From Moritella dasanensis ArB 0140 (GTDB lineage: Bacteria > Pseudomonadota > Gammaproteobacteria > Enterobacterales > Moritellaceae), in the NCBI RefSeq assembly GCF_000276805.1, contig NZ_AKXQ01000018.1:1-64000 (forward strand): DNA of 64,000 nt, given 5' to 3'. Positions 9,537-17,604 of this stretch are shown here, in pieces (within the stretch, counting starts at the first letter, position 1; each line of letters starts with the position of its first letter). Both the position numbers and the translations under genes were made by a program. The notes under the pieces were generated by a model. It ran no database searches and was not told the origin of the DNA. It was given only the letters and a program-made list of their open reading frames with translations.

Positions 9537-10772
9537 TTGCTGAAGGATAAAAAAAGTCTAGTTAAAAATATTGGATTTCAAGTTGTAATTGCCATGATCA
9601 TAGGTGCTGCTGTTGGTGCGTTTATGGGTGAGGGTGCTGCTATTTTTGCGCCTTTAGGTGCCTTGTTCATTAACCTGATCAAAATGTTAGTGATACCGCT
9701 GGTTGCTGTATCTATTATTGCTGGCGCAGCGAACCTTGGCGATAGTCCTTCTGCAGGTAAAATTGGTGTTGGTACGTTTGTATTCTTTATGCTGACATCG
9801 GCGATCGCTGTGGCGCTTGCCTTAGTAATGGGTAATGTATTTGAACCAGGTGTGGGTGTTGATTTTTCTCAGCAGGCCGCGGGTCTTGCGGTTGTAACTG
9901 CAGAGCAGGGGGCATTGCCAGGCGTATTTGATACCATCATCGGCATGATCCCAACGAATGTATTTAGTGCGCTAACGAGTGGCAATATTCTGCAAATTTT
10001 AGTATTCAGCATCTTCTTCGGTATTGCGTTAACGAAAGTTGAACGTGAACGTTCAAAACCGATTATGGATGGTTTGAACACCATTATTGACGCATTTGTA
10101 TGGATGATAAACTGTGTCATGGTTATTGCCCCAATTGGTGTATTTGGTCTGATGGCTGAATCGGTTGGTACTTTTGGTTTTAGTGCTCTGGCTGTGGTAA
10201 TGAAATTATTCGTTGTTTATATCGCTGCGGTTATTATCTATGGCTTTATATTCTATCCATTAGTAGTGAAGTTCTTCTCTGATACGCCAGTACTGAAATT
10301 CATGTCGGCGATGAAGAAACCACAAGCATTAGCATTATCGACAGCGTCATCCATGGCGACATTGCCTGTGACACTCGAAGTATGTGAGCAAGAGTTAAAA
10401 GTAGCAAAATCGACGGCTTCTTTTGTATTGCCATTAGGCGCAACAATTAATATGAGCGGTAACGCTATTTATTATGGTCTTGTTGCAGTGTTCTTTGCGC
10501 AAATGTTTAACGTTGAATTAGGGATGGCGGCTTACACGGCAATTATCTTTACATCGACATTAGGTGCGATTGGTCAAGCGGGTGTTCCGGGGCCATCATT
10601 CCTTGTGGTTGCGGTATTATTAGCGGCAGGTATTCCAATCGAAGGCTTACCACTGTTATTCGCGTTAGACCGTATCTTTGATATGGTACGTACTGCATTG
10701 AACATAACGGGTGATGCGGTTTGTGCTGTGGTTATGGACAAATATAACCCTGAACATCAAGTAACTAAATAA
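9537..10772 (+). CDS. Dicarboxylate/amino acid:cation symporter (DAACS/SDF family)
   Basis: This is an inner-membrane secondary transporter of the GltP/GltPh fold that probably imports an amino acid or dicarboxylate with cations. The 411-aa product has about eight hydrophobic segments, a serine-rich hairpin HP1 (STASSMATLPVT) and the TM8 signature DMVRTALNITGD with Arg385, Asn389 and Asp393. The NMDGT signature of TM7 reads N305-M-S-G-N309 here. TTG at 9537 is preferred over the in-frame TTG at 9525, because the second lies about 6 bases after GGAG while the first overlaps that site. Exact substrate unknown. Confidence 0.85.
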   Translation: MLKDKKSLVKNIGFQVVIAMIIGAAVGAFMGEGAAIFAPLGALFINLIKMLVIPLVAVSIIAGAANLGDSPSAGKIGVGTFVFFMLTSAIAVALALVMGNVFEPGVGVDFSQQAAGLAVVTAEQGALPGVFDTIIGMIPTNVFSALTSGNILQILVFSIFFGIALTKVERERSKPIMDGLNTIIDAFVWMINCVMVIAPIGVFGLMAESVGTFGFSALAVVMKLFVVYIAAVIIYGFIFYPLVVKFFSDTPVLKFMSAMKKPQALALSTASSMATLPVTLEVCEQELKVAKSTASFVLPLGATINMSGNAIYYGLVAVFFAQMFNVELGMAAYTAIIFTSTLGAIGQAGVPGPSFLVVAVLLAAGIPIEGLPLLFALDRIFDMVRTALNITGDAVCAVVMDKYNPEHQVTK

Positions 10773-10804
10773 CTGATATTTGGAGATTAACTTGTTCGAC
10801 TAAT

Positions 10805-10843
10805 AAAAAAAAGCCACACTCGGTCGAGGTGTGGCTTTTTTTA
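10805..10843. terminator. Bidirectional terminator between symporter and miaA
   Basis: GCCACAC/GTGTGGC forms a hairpin flanked by an A-run on the left and seven T on the right. It lies between two convergent genes and can end both. Confidence 0.85.
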
Positions 10844-10882
10844 TGCTCTGAGATCATCGTTAGATTTAATATTAAGTGTGAT

Positions 10883-11806
10883 TTAGCAGGTTTTAAATTG
10901 ACTTAATACCGCTTGCGCTTGTTGGTTGATATCACCGGTTCCGTCTAGCCAGTGGATAGTAGCACCTTGACGTTCCATTCTTCTAAACCAGGTATCTTGA
11001 CGCTTCGCGTATTTATGAATGGCGATATTAAGTTTATCAAACATGTCCTCATAACTTATTTCACCCGCGACATACTGACTGACAAAGCGATATTCAAGAC
11101 CAAAATATTCCAGTTTTTCATGTGTCACGCCTTGCGCTAACAAGCCTTCGACTTCTTCTATCATGCCATTTTCTAAACGTTCTTTTAAACGAAGGGTAAT
11201 GCGTTGACGTAATACACTGCGATCCCATTTGATGCCAAAATAAAGCGGCTTTATATCTGGTAGAATTGTTTTTATCGGCGGTGTCGTCTGTGAGCTTTCA
11301 TGTTGGGCTATTTCAATGGCACGATACAAACGTGGGCGCACGGTAATGTCAGTTGCGTCATAAGCAGCGTTATCAAGCTCAAGTAGGATTTGTTGTATAT
11401 CCGCTAACGCCATTTCGGCAAACTGTTCACGCTGGGGAATATTTTTATCTACTTGCACAAATTCATAACCGGCAACGACGGCATCTATGTATAAGCCGGT
11501 ACCACCGACAAGTAGGGGCAATTTATTCCGCTGGTTAATGTCTGCAAATGCCTTGAAGAAATCGCGCTGAAATTGAAACGCGTTATATTCTTTACCGGGT
11601 TCGATAATATCAATCAAATGATAAGGCACATCACCATACTCAGCTAAATCTTTGCCTGAACCAATATCGAGGCCAGTATAGACTTGTCGAGAATCACCCG
11701 AGATCACTTCCCCGTTTAATTGTTTGGCTAAATCGACACCTAAGCGTGTTTTCCCCGATGCGGTCGCGCCGAGTACGACGATAAGATTGTATTGTTGTTG
11801 AGACAT
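10883..11806 (-). CDS. miaA: tRNA dimethylallyltransferase MiaA
   Basis: MiaA transfers dimethylallyl from DMAPP to the N6 of A37 in tRNAs reading UNN codons, the first step to ms2i6A. The 307-aa product (E. coli 316) has the P-loop GATASGKT near residue 14, SGDSRQVY, GSGKDLAEYGDVPYHLID and LLVGGTGLY, and ends with the family's RQDTWFRR region. The usual enterobacterial neighbours (mutL, hfq) are not adjacent; it stands alone, divergent from asnC. Confidence 0.96.
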   Translation of the reverse strand: MSQQQYNLIVVLGATASGKTRLGVDLAKQLNGEVISGDSRQVYTGLDIGSGKDLAEYGDVPYHLIDIIEPGKEYNAFQFQRDFFKAFADINQRNKLPLLVGGTGLYIDAVVAGYEFVQVDKNIPQREQFAEMALADIQQILLELDNAAYDATDITVRPRLYRAIEIAQHESSQTTPPIKTILPDIKPLYFGIKWDRSVLRQRITLRLKERLENGMIEEVEGLLAQGVTHEKLEYFGLEYRFVSQYVAGEISYEDMFDKLNIAIHKYAKRQDTWFRRMERQGATIHWLDGTGDINQQAQAVLSQFKTC

Positions 11807-12076
11807 TAAGTTACCTGAATAAATAATTACGCGTTGTGCAGACCGAAATGGTAACTCAAGCGGGCAATGCGACCAATAACCTTTTTAACATTGCGATAAA
11901 ACTAATTTAAATTTTGATAAATTAAGCTAATAATTAACGATGTAGCGACAAAATCGCAGTTATGCAGTCAAAAAGGTGGTAATTTATCAAGATTATTCAA
12001 ATTATACGCTAGATGATTATGGTTTTAGCGTTATAATCGACTTCTTGTATTGTTACTTATCATCGGAATCGTTGTA

Positions 12077-12538
12077 ATGTCGCTTAATGCTCATCTTGAT
12101 GAATTAGATAAAAAAATCCTTAATGCATTGATGGTTAATGCGCGCGTTCCTTATGCTGAACTTGCGAAAAAGTTTAATGTAAGTGCGGGTACTATCCATG
12201 TTCGTGTCGAAAAAATGAAATCAACAGGTGTCATCCTTGGCACTAAAGTTGAAGTGTGTCCGAAGAAGCTTGGCTATGACGTATGTTGTTTTATTGGTAT
12301 TAATCTAAAGAGCGCAAAAGATTACCCTTCTGCGTTAGTGCAATTAAAAGCGCTAGATGAAGTCGTTGAAGCATATTACACCACGGGTAATTACAATATT
12401 TTTGTAAAATTGATGACACGCTCGATTGATGAATTACAAAAAGTACTGATTGACAAAATTCAGCAGATTGAAGAAGTACAATCGACAGAAACATTGATCT
12501 CGTTACAAAACCCAATTAGCCGTGATGTTCATCCGTAA
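12077..12538 (+). CDS. asnC: Lrp/AsnC-family regulator AsnC
   Basis: AsnC is an asparagine-responsive transcription regulator that in E. coli controls asnA. The 153-aa product (E. coli 152) follows E. coli AsnC closely: an N-terminal helix-turn-helix (AELAKKFNVSAGTIHVRVEKM, about residues 27-47), then a RAM domain with KSAKDYPSAL, EAYYTTGNYNIFVK and the end STETLISLQNPI. ATG 12077 is chosen over an upstream in-frame start at 12050 because it matches the E. coli N-terminus. TATAAT at 12032-12037 is a plausible -10 box. asnA is not next door; miaA is divergent and a PLP enzyme follows. Confidence 0.9.
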   Translation: MSLNAHLDELDKKILNALMVNARVPYAELAKKFNVSAGTIHVRVEKMKSTGVILGTKVEVCPKKLGYDVCCFIGINLKSAKDYPSALVQLKALDEVVEAYYTTGNYNIFVKLMTRSIDELQKVLIDKIQQIEEVQSTETLISLQNPISRDVHP

Positions 12539-12635
12539 CTTTGACTGCTCATTATAAATGACATAAATGCTATAAGTTAACTTCATCCTGATCAATAATG
12601 AGGTTAACGTCAATTTGTTGTATGAAGGGATAACA

Positions 12636-13871
12636 ATGAAAGAGCAGGGATTCACTACTCACTTAGTTCATCATGATCACAATCAAAACTTAGAGTTTGG
12701 GGCTATTCACGCGCCAATTTATAACTCTGCTACCTATGGTTATGATGACATTCAAGATCTTATCGATATCTTCCAAGGACGCCAAGCAGGGCAAGCTTAT
12801 GCTCGTCAAGCAACGCCAACAATTGATATGTTACAGAACATGATTTGTGAAATGGAACAAGGTAAAGCATCACTTTGTTTTAGCTCTGGTATGGCGGCGA
12901 TTGTCGCGGTATTTTTGACTTTATTAAAAGGTGGCGATCACATCGTTGCCAGCCGTTTTTTATTCGGTAATACCTCAAGTGTGTTTGGCACGTTAAAAAG
13001 TTTTGGTATTGAAGTGACGCTCGTGGATGCTACAAATGTTGCCAACGTTGCAGCTGCTTGCCAAGCGAATACAAAAATGGTGTTTGTAGAAACAATCGCG
13101 AATCCCGCAACACAAGTTTGTGACTTAGCTGAAATCGGTGAGTTATGCGATGCTAAAGGCTTGTTATATGTTGTCGATAATACGATTACATCAGCTTACT
13201 TGTTCCAACCTAAAACGGTGAAATGTCACTTGATCGTGACTTCGCTATCAAAGTATTTTGGTGGTCACGGTAATGTGATTGGTGGTTCTGTTACCGATAC
13301 CGGTTTATTTGACTGGTCACAGTATCCAAATATCTTTGAAGCCTACCGTAAAGGTGATCCTGCAATGTGGGGTTATGCGCAGATGAAGAAGAAAGGCTTA
13401 CGTGATATGGGGGCTTGCCTGAGTTCTGAAGCCGCTGGCCAATTAGCGCTAGGTTCAGAAACGATGGCGCTACGTATAAAACAATCATCAAGCTCGGCAT
13501 TAGCACTGGCATTAATGTTAGAGAATCACCCGAAAGTTGATCGTGTTTATTATCCTGGTCTAGAATCACACCCACAATATGCCCGTGCTAAAATGTTATT
13601 TGGTACATCAGGGTCAATGCTGAGTTTAGATCTAAAAGAAGGCTTCGATTGCTGCCAATTTTTGAATGAACTAAAACTGGTTATTGGCGCGACACATTTA
13701 GGTGATAACCGCAGTTTAGCACTGCCTGTAGCGCCGACTATTTTTCATGAAATTGGTCTAGCGGCACGTCAAGAATCGGGTATTAGCGAAAACATGATCC
13801 GTTGTTCAATTGGTATTGAAGATACCGATGATTTATTAGCTGATTTTACCCAAGCGTTAGCAAGTTTGTAG
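12636..13871 (+). CDS. Cys/Met metabolism PLP-dependent enzyme (cystathionine gamma-synthase / methionine gamma-lyase family)
   Basis: This is a fold-type I PLP enzyme acting on sulfur amino acids or O-acylhomoserine in the cytoplasm. The 411-aa product shows the family features: YARQATPT, FSSGMAAI (phosphate-binding loop), VVDNTITSAY and the PLP lysine Lys206 in TSLSKYFGGHGN. ATG 12636 follows the Shine-Dalgarno AAGGGA, so it is preferred over an in-frame start at 12615. It lies about 100 bp downstream of asnC in the same direction and could be its target. Sequence alone does not separate a gamma-lyase from a gamma-synthase. Confidence 0.85.
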   Translation: MKEQGFTTHLVHHDHNQNLEFGAIHAPIYNSATYGYDDIQDLIDIFQGRQAGQAYARQATPTIDMLQNMICEMEQGKASLCFSSGMAAIVAVFLTLLKGGDHIVASRFLFGNTSSVFGTLKSFGIEVTLVDATNVANVAAACQANTKMVFVETIANPATQVCDLAEIGELCDAKGLLYVVDNTITSAYLFQPKTVKCHLIVTSLSKYFGGHGNVIGGSVTDTGLFDWSQYPNIFEAYRKGDPAMWGYAQMKKKGLRDMGACLSSEAAGQLALGSETMALRIKQSSSSALALALMLENHPKVDRVYYPGLESHPQYARAKMLFGTSGSMLSLDLKEGFDCCQFLNELKLVIGATHLGDNRSLALPVAPTIFHEIGLAARQESGISENMIRCSIGIEDTDDLLADFTQALASL

Positions 13872-13890
13872 GTTTATAACGCTATGTATA

Positions 13891-13928
13891 AAAAGGCCTA
13901 AGTCATTAACCTGACTTAGGCCTTTTTA
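13891..13928. terminator. Bidirectional terminator
   Basis: GGCCTAAGTCA / TGACTTAGGCC is a perfect 11-bp stem with a 6-base loop, flanked by AAAA and TTTTT. It lies between the PLP enzyme gene and the convergent DUF342 gene. Confidence 0.9.
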
Positions 13929-13962
13929 TTGGATAACGATAATTTATTTAAGGTCTTTACTA

Positions 13963-15648
13963 TCACTTACCGTGTTCGGCATAGTCAAAATCAATCTGCT
14001 TGTCTTTATGGACAACGCGACAAGGGCCGTGTTCACGTTGGGTGATTGTTGATGCCGAGCCAATATTCAAGGCCACATTATCAAAAATGCACTTACCAAC
14101 GTCGATAAGGTGCATTTGGTAATATTGTTCTAACTCTAACTCTAACTGCTGTAATTCAATTTCATCATCTACACGTTGTTGGTTGAATCTATTTTTGGAA
14201 TACAGCATTTCTTTTATTTCTGTTACTACACCGTGATCATGTTTCCATTTTTCTTTCGGTGGTAGATTATTAATTTTAATCCACAGTGAGTTATCTTCTT
14301 CCACTAATGCTTTAAATTCTACACTGCGGTCTTGAACTTGTTCGCGAATCTCGTCTTCTTGCATCGCACAGAATATTTCTGTTTTAGTGCCTGATGTTGC
14401 GCCAATACTGACCACGTCAATGCCATTGTTGGCGTTAACACTGCCACCGACGATATCACCACGGCGGTTAAAGCCATCATTTACCGTGAGCCGACCTTGC
14501 GTATGCGTCACGCTGTGGAGTAGTTGTTTGGTGATGGTAATGTCACCAATTGCTGTTAGTTCCGAGTATTGCACAAACTGCGCGCGTATTTGTCCTTGGG
14601 CGGTGATCTTCGTTGCAAGTTCTTGGTGATGATCTTTGTTGGTTAGCTGACGGCCTAAAATACCTTTGTTGACGATAACATCGCCTTCGGCGATTAAAGT
14701 TGCGGAATCAACGAACCCCATCACCGTTATATCGCCATTGCTTTTTACAATCATCTCGGCGTCGACATCTCCGGTGATCAGGATACTGCCTTTAAATTCA
14801 ATGTGACCAGTACTGACATCAACATTTTTGATTGTCAGCATATCATCTACTTGTAATACGCCTCTCACCTCAACGACTTGACCTATCATGGTTGCAAGTA
14901 GTCTTAATGGGTTATTGGGATCAATACAGGTACCAGGGCCAGCTTGTAGCTTGGTATCTTTACCTGACTTAGGCAACAGTTCCTTACCTAATAAATCAAA
15001 GCCTTTTATTCCATCATCTGCGGGTATTTTTTCGATGAGAACATCGTTAACGTCTACCATTTTTATTTCACCGAGATTGCGCATATCTACATTACCGTCA
15101 GTTTTAAGCTGTGGCTGTAATAAACGCTCTCGGGCTAATGATACTTGGCGTTTTAATTCGGCGTTTTTACCATGAATAGGTAACAGGCCTTCGGCTGCAA
15201 TTATATTGATCTTTTCGCCAGGAGATAAGGCCGATAATTGAGTCAATTGTGCCGCTATCTTCTGCTTATCAATACCAAGGTGAATTTTGCTGTTATTAAG
15301 CTCAGCTAAAATATCATCAACTGAAACCTGGTGCTCGCCCCAGCCTGCCGTTAAATTGATTTCTGCTTGCATGTTGTCTTTACTGAGCGATATTTCTATT
15401 TTGCAGTTATTACGATCCGCGAGGATAAAAACAAACTCTTCGGCGCCAGCGCGTTTGCCTGTGAGTTTATTTATTTGGCTGACGGCCTCTTCAAGGTTTG
15501 CAAGAATGGGTGATAATTGATTAAACGGCTCAACATTGAGTAGACTAAGTAAATTAGCCACTGTCAGTGGTGCGTGTTGATTTGGGATCAGGCGGACTTC
15601 GGCTTGATTATTGTCTTTACTTAGCCTAATTAATTCTGAGTCCAGCAT
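13963..15648 (-). CDS. DUF342 / FapA-family polymer-forming protein
   Basis: The 561-aa product has the FapA (DUF342) arrangement. An N-terminal region of about 170 residues is followed by a glycine-rich beta-helix with repeats such as GHIEFKGSILITGDVDAEM, SNGDITVMGFVDSATLIAEGDVIV and VNANNGIDVVSIG (about 240-430), then a charged, coiled-coil-like segment (about 440-520). Family members are linked to cell-surface or flagellar assembly and beta-helix scaffolds; the molecular role is unclear. No flagellar or chemotaxis gene is adjacent, so I assign no specific function. Confidence 0.75.
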   Translation of the reverse strand: MLDSELIRLSKDNNQAEVRLIPNQHAPLTVANLLSLLNVEPFNQLSPILANLEEAVSQINKLTGKRAGAEEFVFILADRNNCKIEISLSKDNMQAEINLTAGWGEHQVSVDDILAELNNSKIHLGIDKQKIAAQLTQLSALSPGEKINIIAAEGLLPIHGKNAELKRQVSLARERLLQPQLKTDGNVDMRNLGEIKMVDVNDVLIEKIPADDGIKGFDLLGKELLPKSGKDTKLQAGPGTCIDPNNPLRLLATMIGQVVEVRGVLQVDDMLTIKNVDVSTGHIEFKGSILITGDVDAEMIVKSNGDITVMGFVDSATLIAEGDVIVNKGILGRQLTNKDHHQELATKITAQGQIRAQFVQYSELTAIGDITITKQLLHSVTHTQGRLTVNDGFNRRGDIVGGSVNANNGIDVVSIGATSGTKTEIFCAMQEDEIREQVQDRSVEFKALVEEDNSLWIKINNLPPKEKWKHDHGVVTEIKEMLYSKNRFNQQRVDDEIELQQLELELEQYYQMHLIDVGKCIFDNVALNIGSASTITQREHGPCRVVHKDKQIDFDYAEHGK

Positions 15649-16001
15649 GCAAGATCCTAAATATTTGCGGGGCGTTAGTGTTTCAATTATAGCAGTATAA
15701 ACTTAACCTAAAGTAGTATTAACTTATTGAAATACTCCGTTTAGTGATCTTAAACTGACTTTGATATCTAAGCGGTTTATTATATCGCGCAGTGGTTTAA
15801 CTTGGCGTTTTATATTGATTTATTAGGTTTTAGACCTGACTTATAGTCGTATTGTAATGTATTTCGTGGCCGTCATAGTAGATAATTATTAAAACGCATT
15901 ATAATTTATTTTATTTTGTGAGTTCGGTTTATTCATCGAATCACTCCCTGCTAATTTCCTTTGTTACTTTTAGTTATGCGCATTTACTTGTTGTACTTGT
16001 A

Positions 16002-16030
16002 TTGACATGGTACTATTTCGCCCCGTTAAT
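16002..16030 (+). promoter_or_regulatory. Candidate sigma-70 promoter of rplY
   Basis: A perfect TTGACA (-35, 16002-16007) is separated by 17 bp from GTTAAT (-10, 16025-16030). Transcription would start about 95 bases before rplY and include the leader hairpin at 16078-16099. The rest of 15649-16001 is AT-rich and I see no gene in it. Confidence 0.5.
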
Positions 16031-16077
16031 TATACTGTTGTTGCCCGGTCGCAGGCAGCAGTTAAAAGACGCTTACT

Positions 16078-16099
16078 GATCTGGATTTCAGTCCAGATC
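16078..16099 (+). promoter_or_regulatory. Leader hairpin upstream of rplY
   Basis: GATCTGGA and TCCAGATC form a perfect 8-bp stem around a 6-base loop, 32 bases before the rplY start. No T-run follows, so it is not a terminator. Its place in the 5' leader of a ribosomal protein gene makes an autoregulatory or processing role possible, but this is inference. Confidence 0.4.
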
Positions 16100-16131
16100 C
16101 AATTATTTATACTTATTATTAGGAAAAGATT

Positions 16132-16422
16132 ATGTCTTTCACTTTTGAAGCACAAGTACGTTCTGACCTTGGGAAAGGTGCGAGCCGCCGCCTACGTCAC
16201 GCTAACAAATTCCCTGCTGTAATCTACGGTAAAGGCGAAGAAGCGATCTCTATTGAACTAGAGCAAAACGCAATCAACAACGCACAAGCTGGCAACGCTG
16301 AGTTTTTCTCTTCAGTTATCACTCTTGTTGTTGACGGTAAAGAAATGGCTGTTACTGTTCAAGCTATGCAACGCCACGCGTTCAAGCCAAGAATCCAGCA
16401 CATTGACTTTATGCGTGCTTAA
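16132..16422 (+). CDS. rplY: 50S ribosomal protein bL25
   Basis: bL25 binds 5S rRNA (loop E) in the large ribosomal subunit. The 96-aa product is the short, single-domain form found in E. coli (94 aa), without the C-terminal CTC extension. Recognisable parts are [21 protein letters not shown] and the end HIDFMRA. AGGAAAAG gives a good ribosome binding site. The gene is monocistronic, ending at a strong terminator. Confidence 0.96.
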   Translation: MSFTFEAQVRSDLGKGASRRLRHANKFPAVIYGKGEEAISIELEQNAINNAQAGNAEFFSSVITLVVDGKEMAVTVQAMQRHAFKPRIQHIDFMRA

Positions 16423-16440
16423 TAACGTATTGTGATAAAA

Positions 16441-16477
16441 AGCGCCATGTTGATTATTCAACATGGCGCTTTTTTTT
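16441..16477. terminator. Strong terminator after rplY
   Basis: AGCGCCATGTTGA / TCAACATGGCGCT is a perfect 13-bp stem with a 4-base loop followed by seven T. The T-run overlaps the end of the convergent methyltransferase gene. Confidence 0.93.
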
Positions 16478-16985
16478 ACGGTTTTTTACAGACTATCTGC
16501 GCAATTGCCCGATCTGGATCTCGTTCAATCCCTTCAAAATAATGCAAACATTCCCAATCACTGAACATCTGTTTTAATTCCCCTAACTGTAATAAAAATG
16601 CATCACGATTAGGTCGACCAAACTGCCTATTTTCAACAGTAAACGTTTCATAAATGACAATACCACCAGAGCATACCGCTTGCTTGATATCGTCAATGAG
16701 TGGGCGGTGTAAATAGCGAAATACCACAATGCCTTGATAGCTGTTAGCTTGCAGTTGCTGTTGACCATTTTCAAAATCAACTTGCCAACATTGATCGGCA
16801 CTAATGCCTGGCGTCGCCGCTATACTGGTTAATGCCGCTTGGTTGTTATCGGCGAAAACCGTTGGTATCTGCTGCTGTTGTAAATATAAACCATTGCGAC
16901 CAGCGCCACAGGCTAAATCTAACACGGGTTTGCCGGTGCTTTGAAATAACGAGCTGTATTGCTGTAATAGTATCGATGCTGTCAT
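16476..16985 (-). CDS. Class I SAM-dependent methyltransferase (TehB-like)
   Basis: The 169-aa product is a small Rossmann-fold methyltransferase. Motif I is VLDLACGAGRNGLYL (about residues 20-34), the acidic end of beta-2 is VFADNN, and a later strand reads GIVIYETF. The overall form resembles TehB-type methyltransferases. The substrate cannot be told from sequence. It lies 10 bp downstream of the SirB2-like gene on the same strand and is probably co-transcribed with it. Confidence 0.75.
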   Translation of the reverse strand: MTASILLQQYSSLFQSTGKPVLDLACGAGRNGLYLQQQQIPTVFADNNQAALTSIAATPGISADQCWQVDFENGQQQLQANSYQGIVVFRYLHRPLIDDIKQAVCSGGIVIYETFTVENRQFGRPNRDAFLLQLGELKQMFSDWECLHYFEGIERDPDRAIAQIVCKKP

Positions 16986-16995
16986 GTGTATGCCT

Positions 16996-17385
16996 TTAAG
17001 CGAGTGCTAACCACGACATAACATCATGGCTTTTTGCAACGCCAAGGATATAAGCGAAAATGGCGATGGCGATAACACTTGCCCATAAACGGACAACGGC
17101 TGTCTTACCGCGTTTAATGGCAATAGTGCCAACAATAATATAAGCGATAAGTGCGATTAATTTTGCGGTTAACCAAGCATCCACAAACGGATATTGTTGA
17201 ATCGTCACCATTAAGTGACCAGCGAGTAATATAAGCAAGGTATCAATGATGTGCGGTAATATTTTGATTACTTTATTTTGTAATAATGCCGATTCGGTAA
17301 CCGACAAAATTGAACGAAAAATAAAAAAGGTGATACTTAGGTAAGCCATGCCCATGTGCATGTGTTTAACAAATGCGTAATCCAT
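16996..17385 (-). CDS. SirB2-family integral membrane protein
   Basis: The 129-aa product has four predicted membrane segments and the family's N-terminus (DYAFVKHMHMGMAYLSITFFIFRS), plus HIIDTLLILLAGHLM and WLTAKLIALIAYIIVG. SirB2 proteins were named for effects on Salmonella invasion gene expression; their biochemical role is not established. It is probably the first gene of a two-gene unit with the downstream methyltransferase. Confidence 0.75.
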   Translation of the reverse strand: MDYAFVKHMHMGMAYLSITFFIFRSILSVTESALLQNKVIKILPHIIDTLLILLAGHLMVTIQQYPFVDAWLTAKLIALIAYIIVGTIAIKRGKTAVVRLWASVIAIAIFAYILGVAKSHDVMSWLALA

Positions 17386-17604
17386 TGTAATTGCCTGTTG
17401 TAAAGTGGTGTGGTTAATTGATTAAGGAATAAATTTACTTTCCTCCTTAAATACGTGCTCGCGTAGCTTTCGATAAGAAGCATATCTAATTGTTACTGGG
17501 TTAGGTAATGAATGCAATGGTTTGGTTATACATAGATTTTTAATTTCATATCTTAGGGGCTTGGCTTAAGATAGGGACAGTATACAAATTGGGAACTTAC
17601 TAGC

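Noticed and set aside
16007..16222. 71-codon frame overlapping the rplY promoter region and start
   Set aside because: No Shine-Dalgarno site, overlaps rplY out of frame, and its first part covers the likely promoter and leader hairpin.
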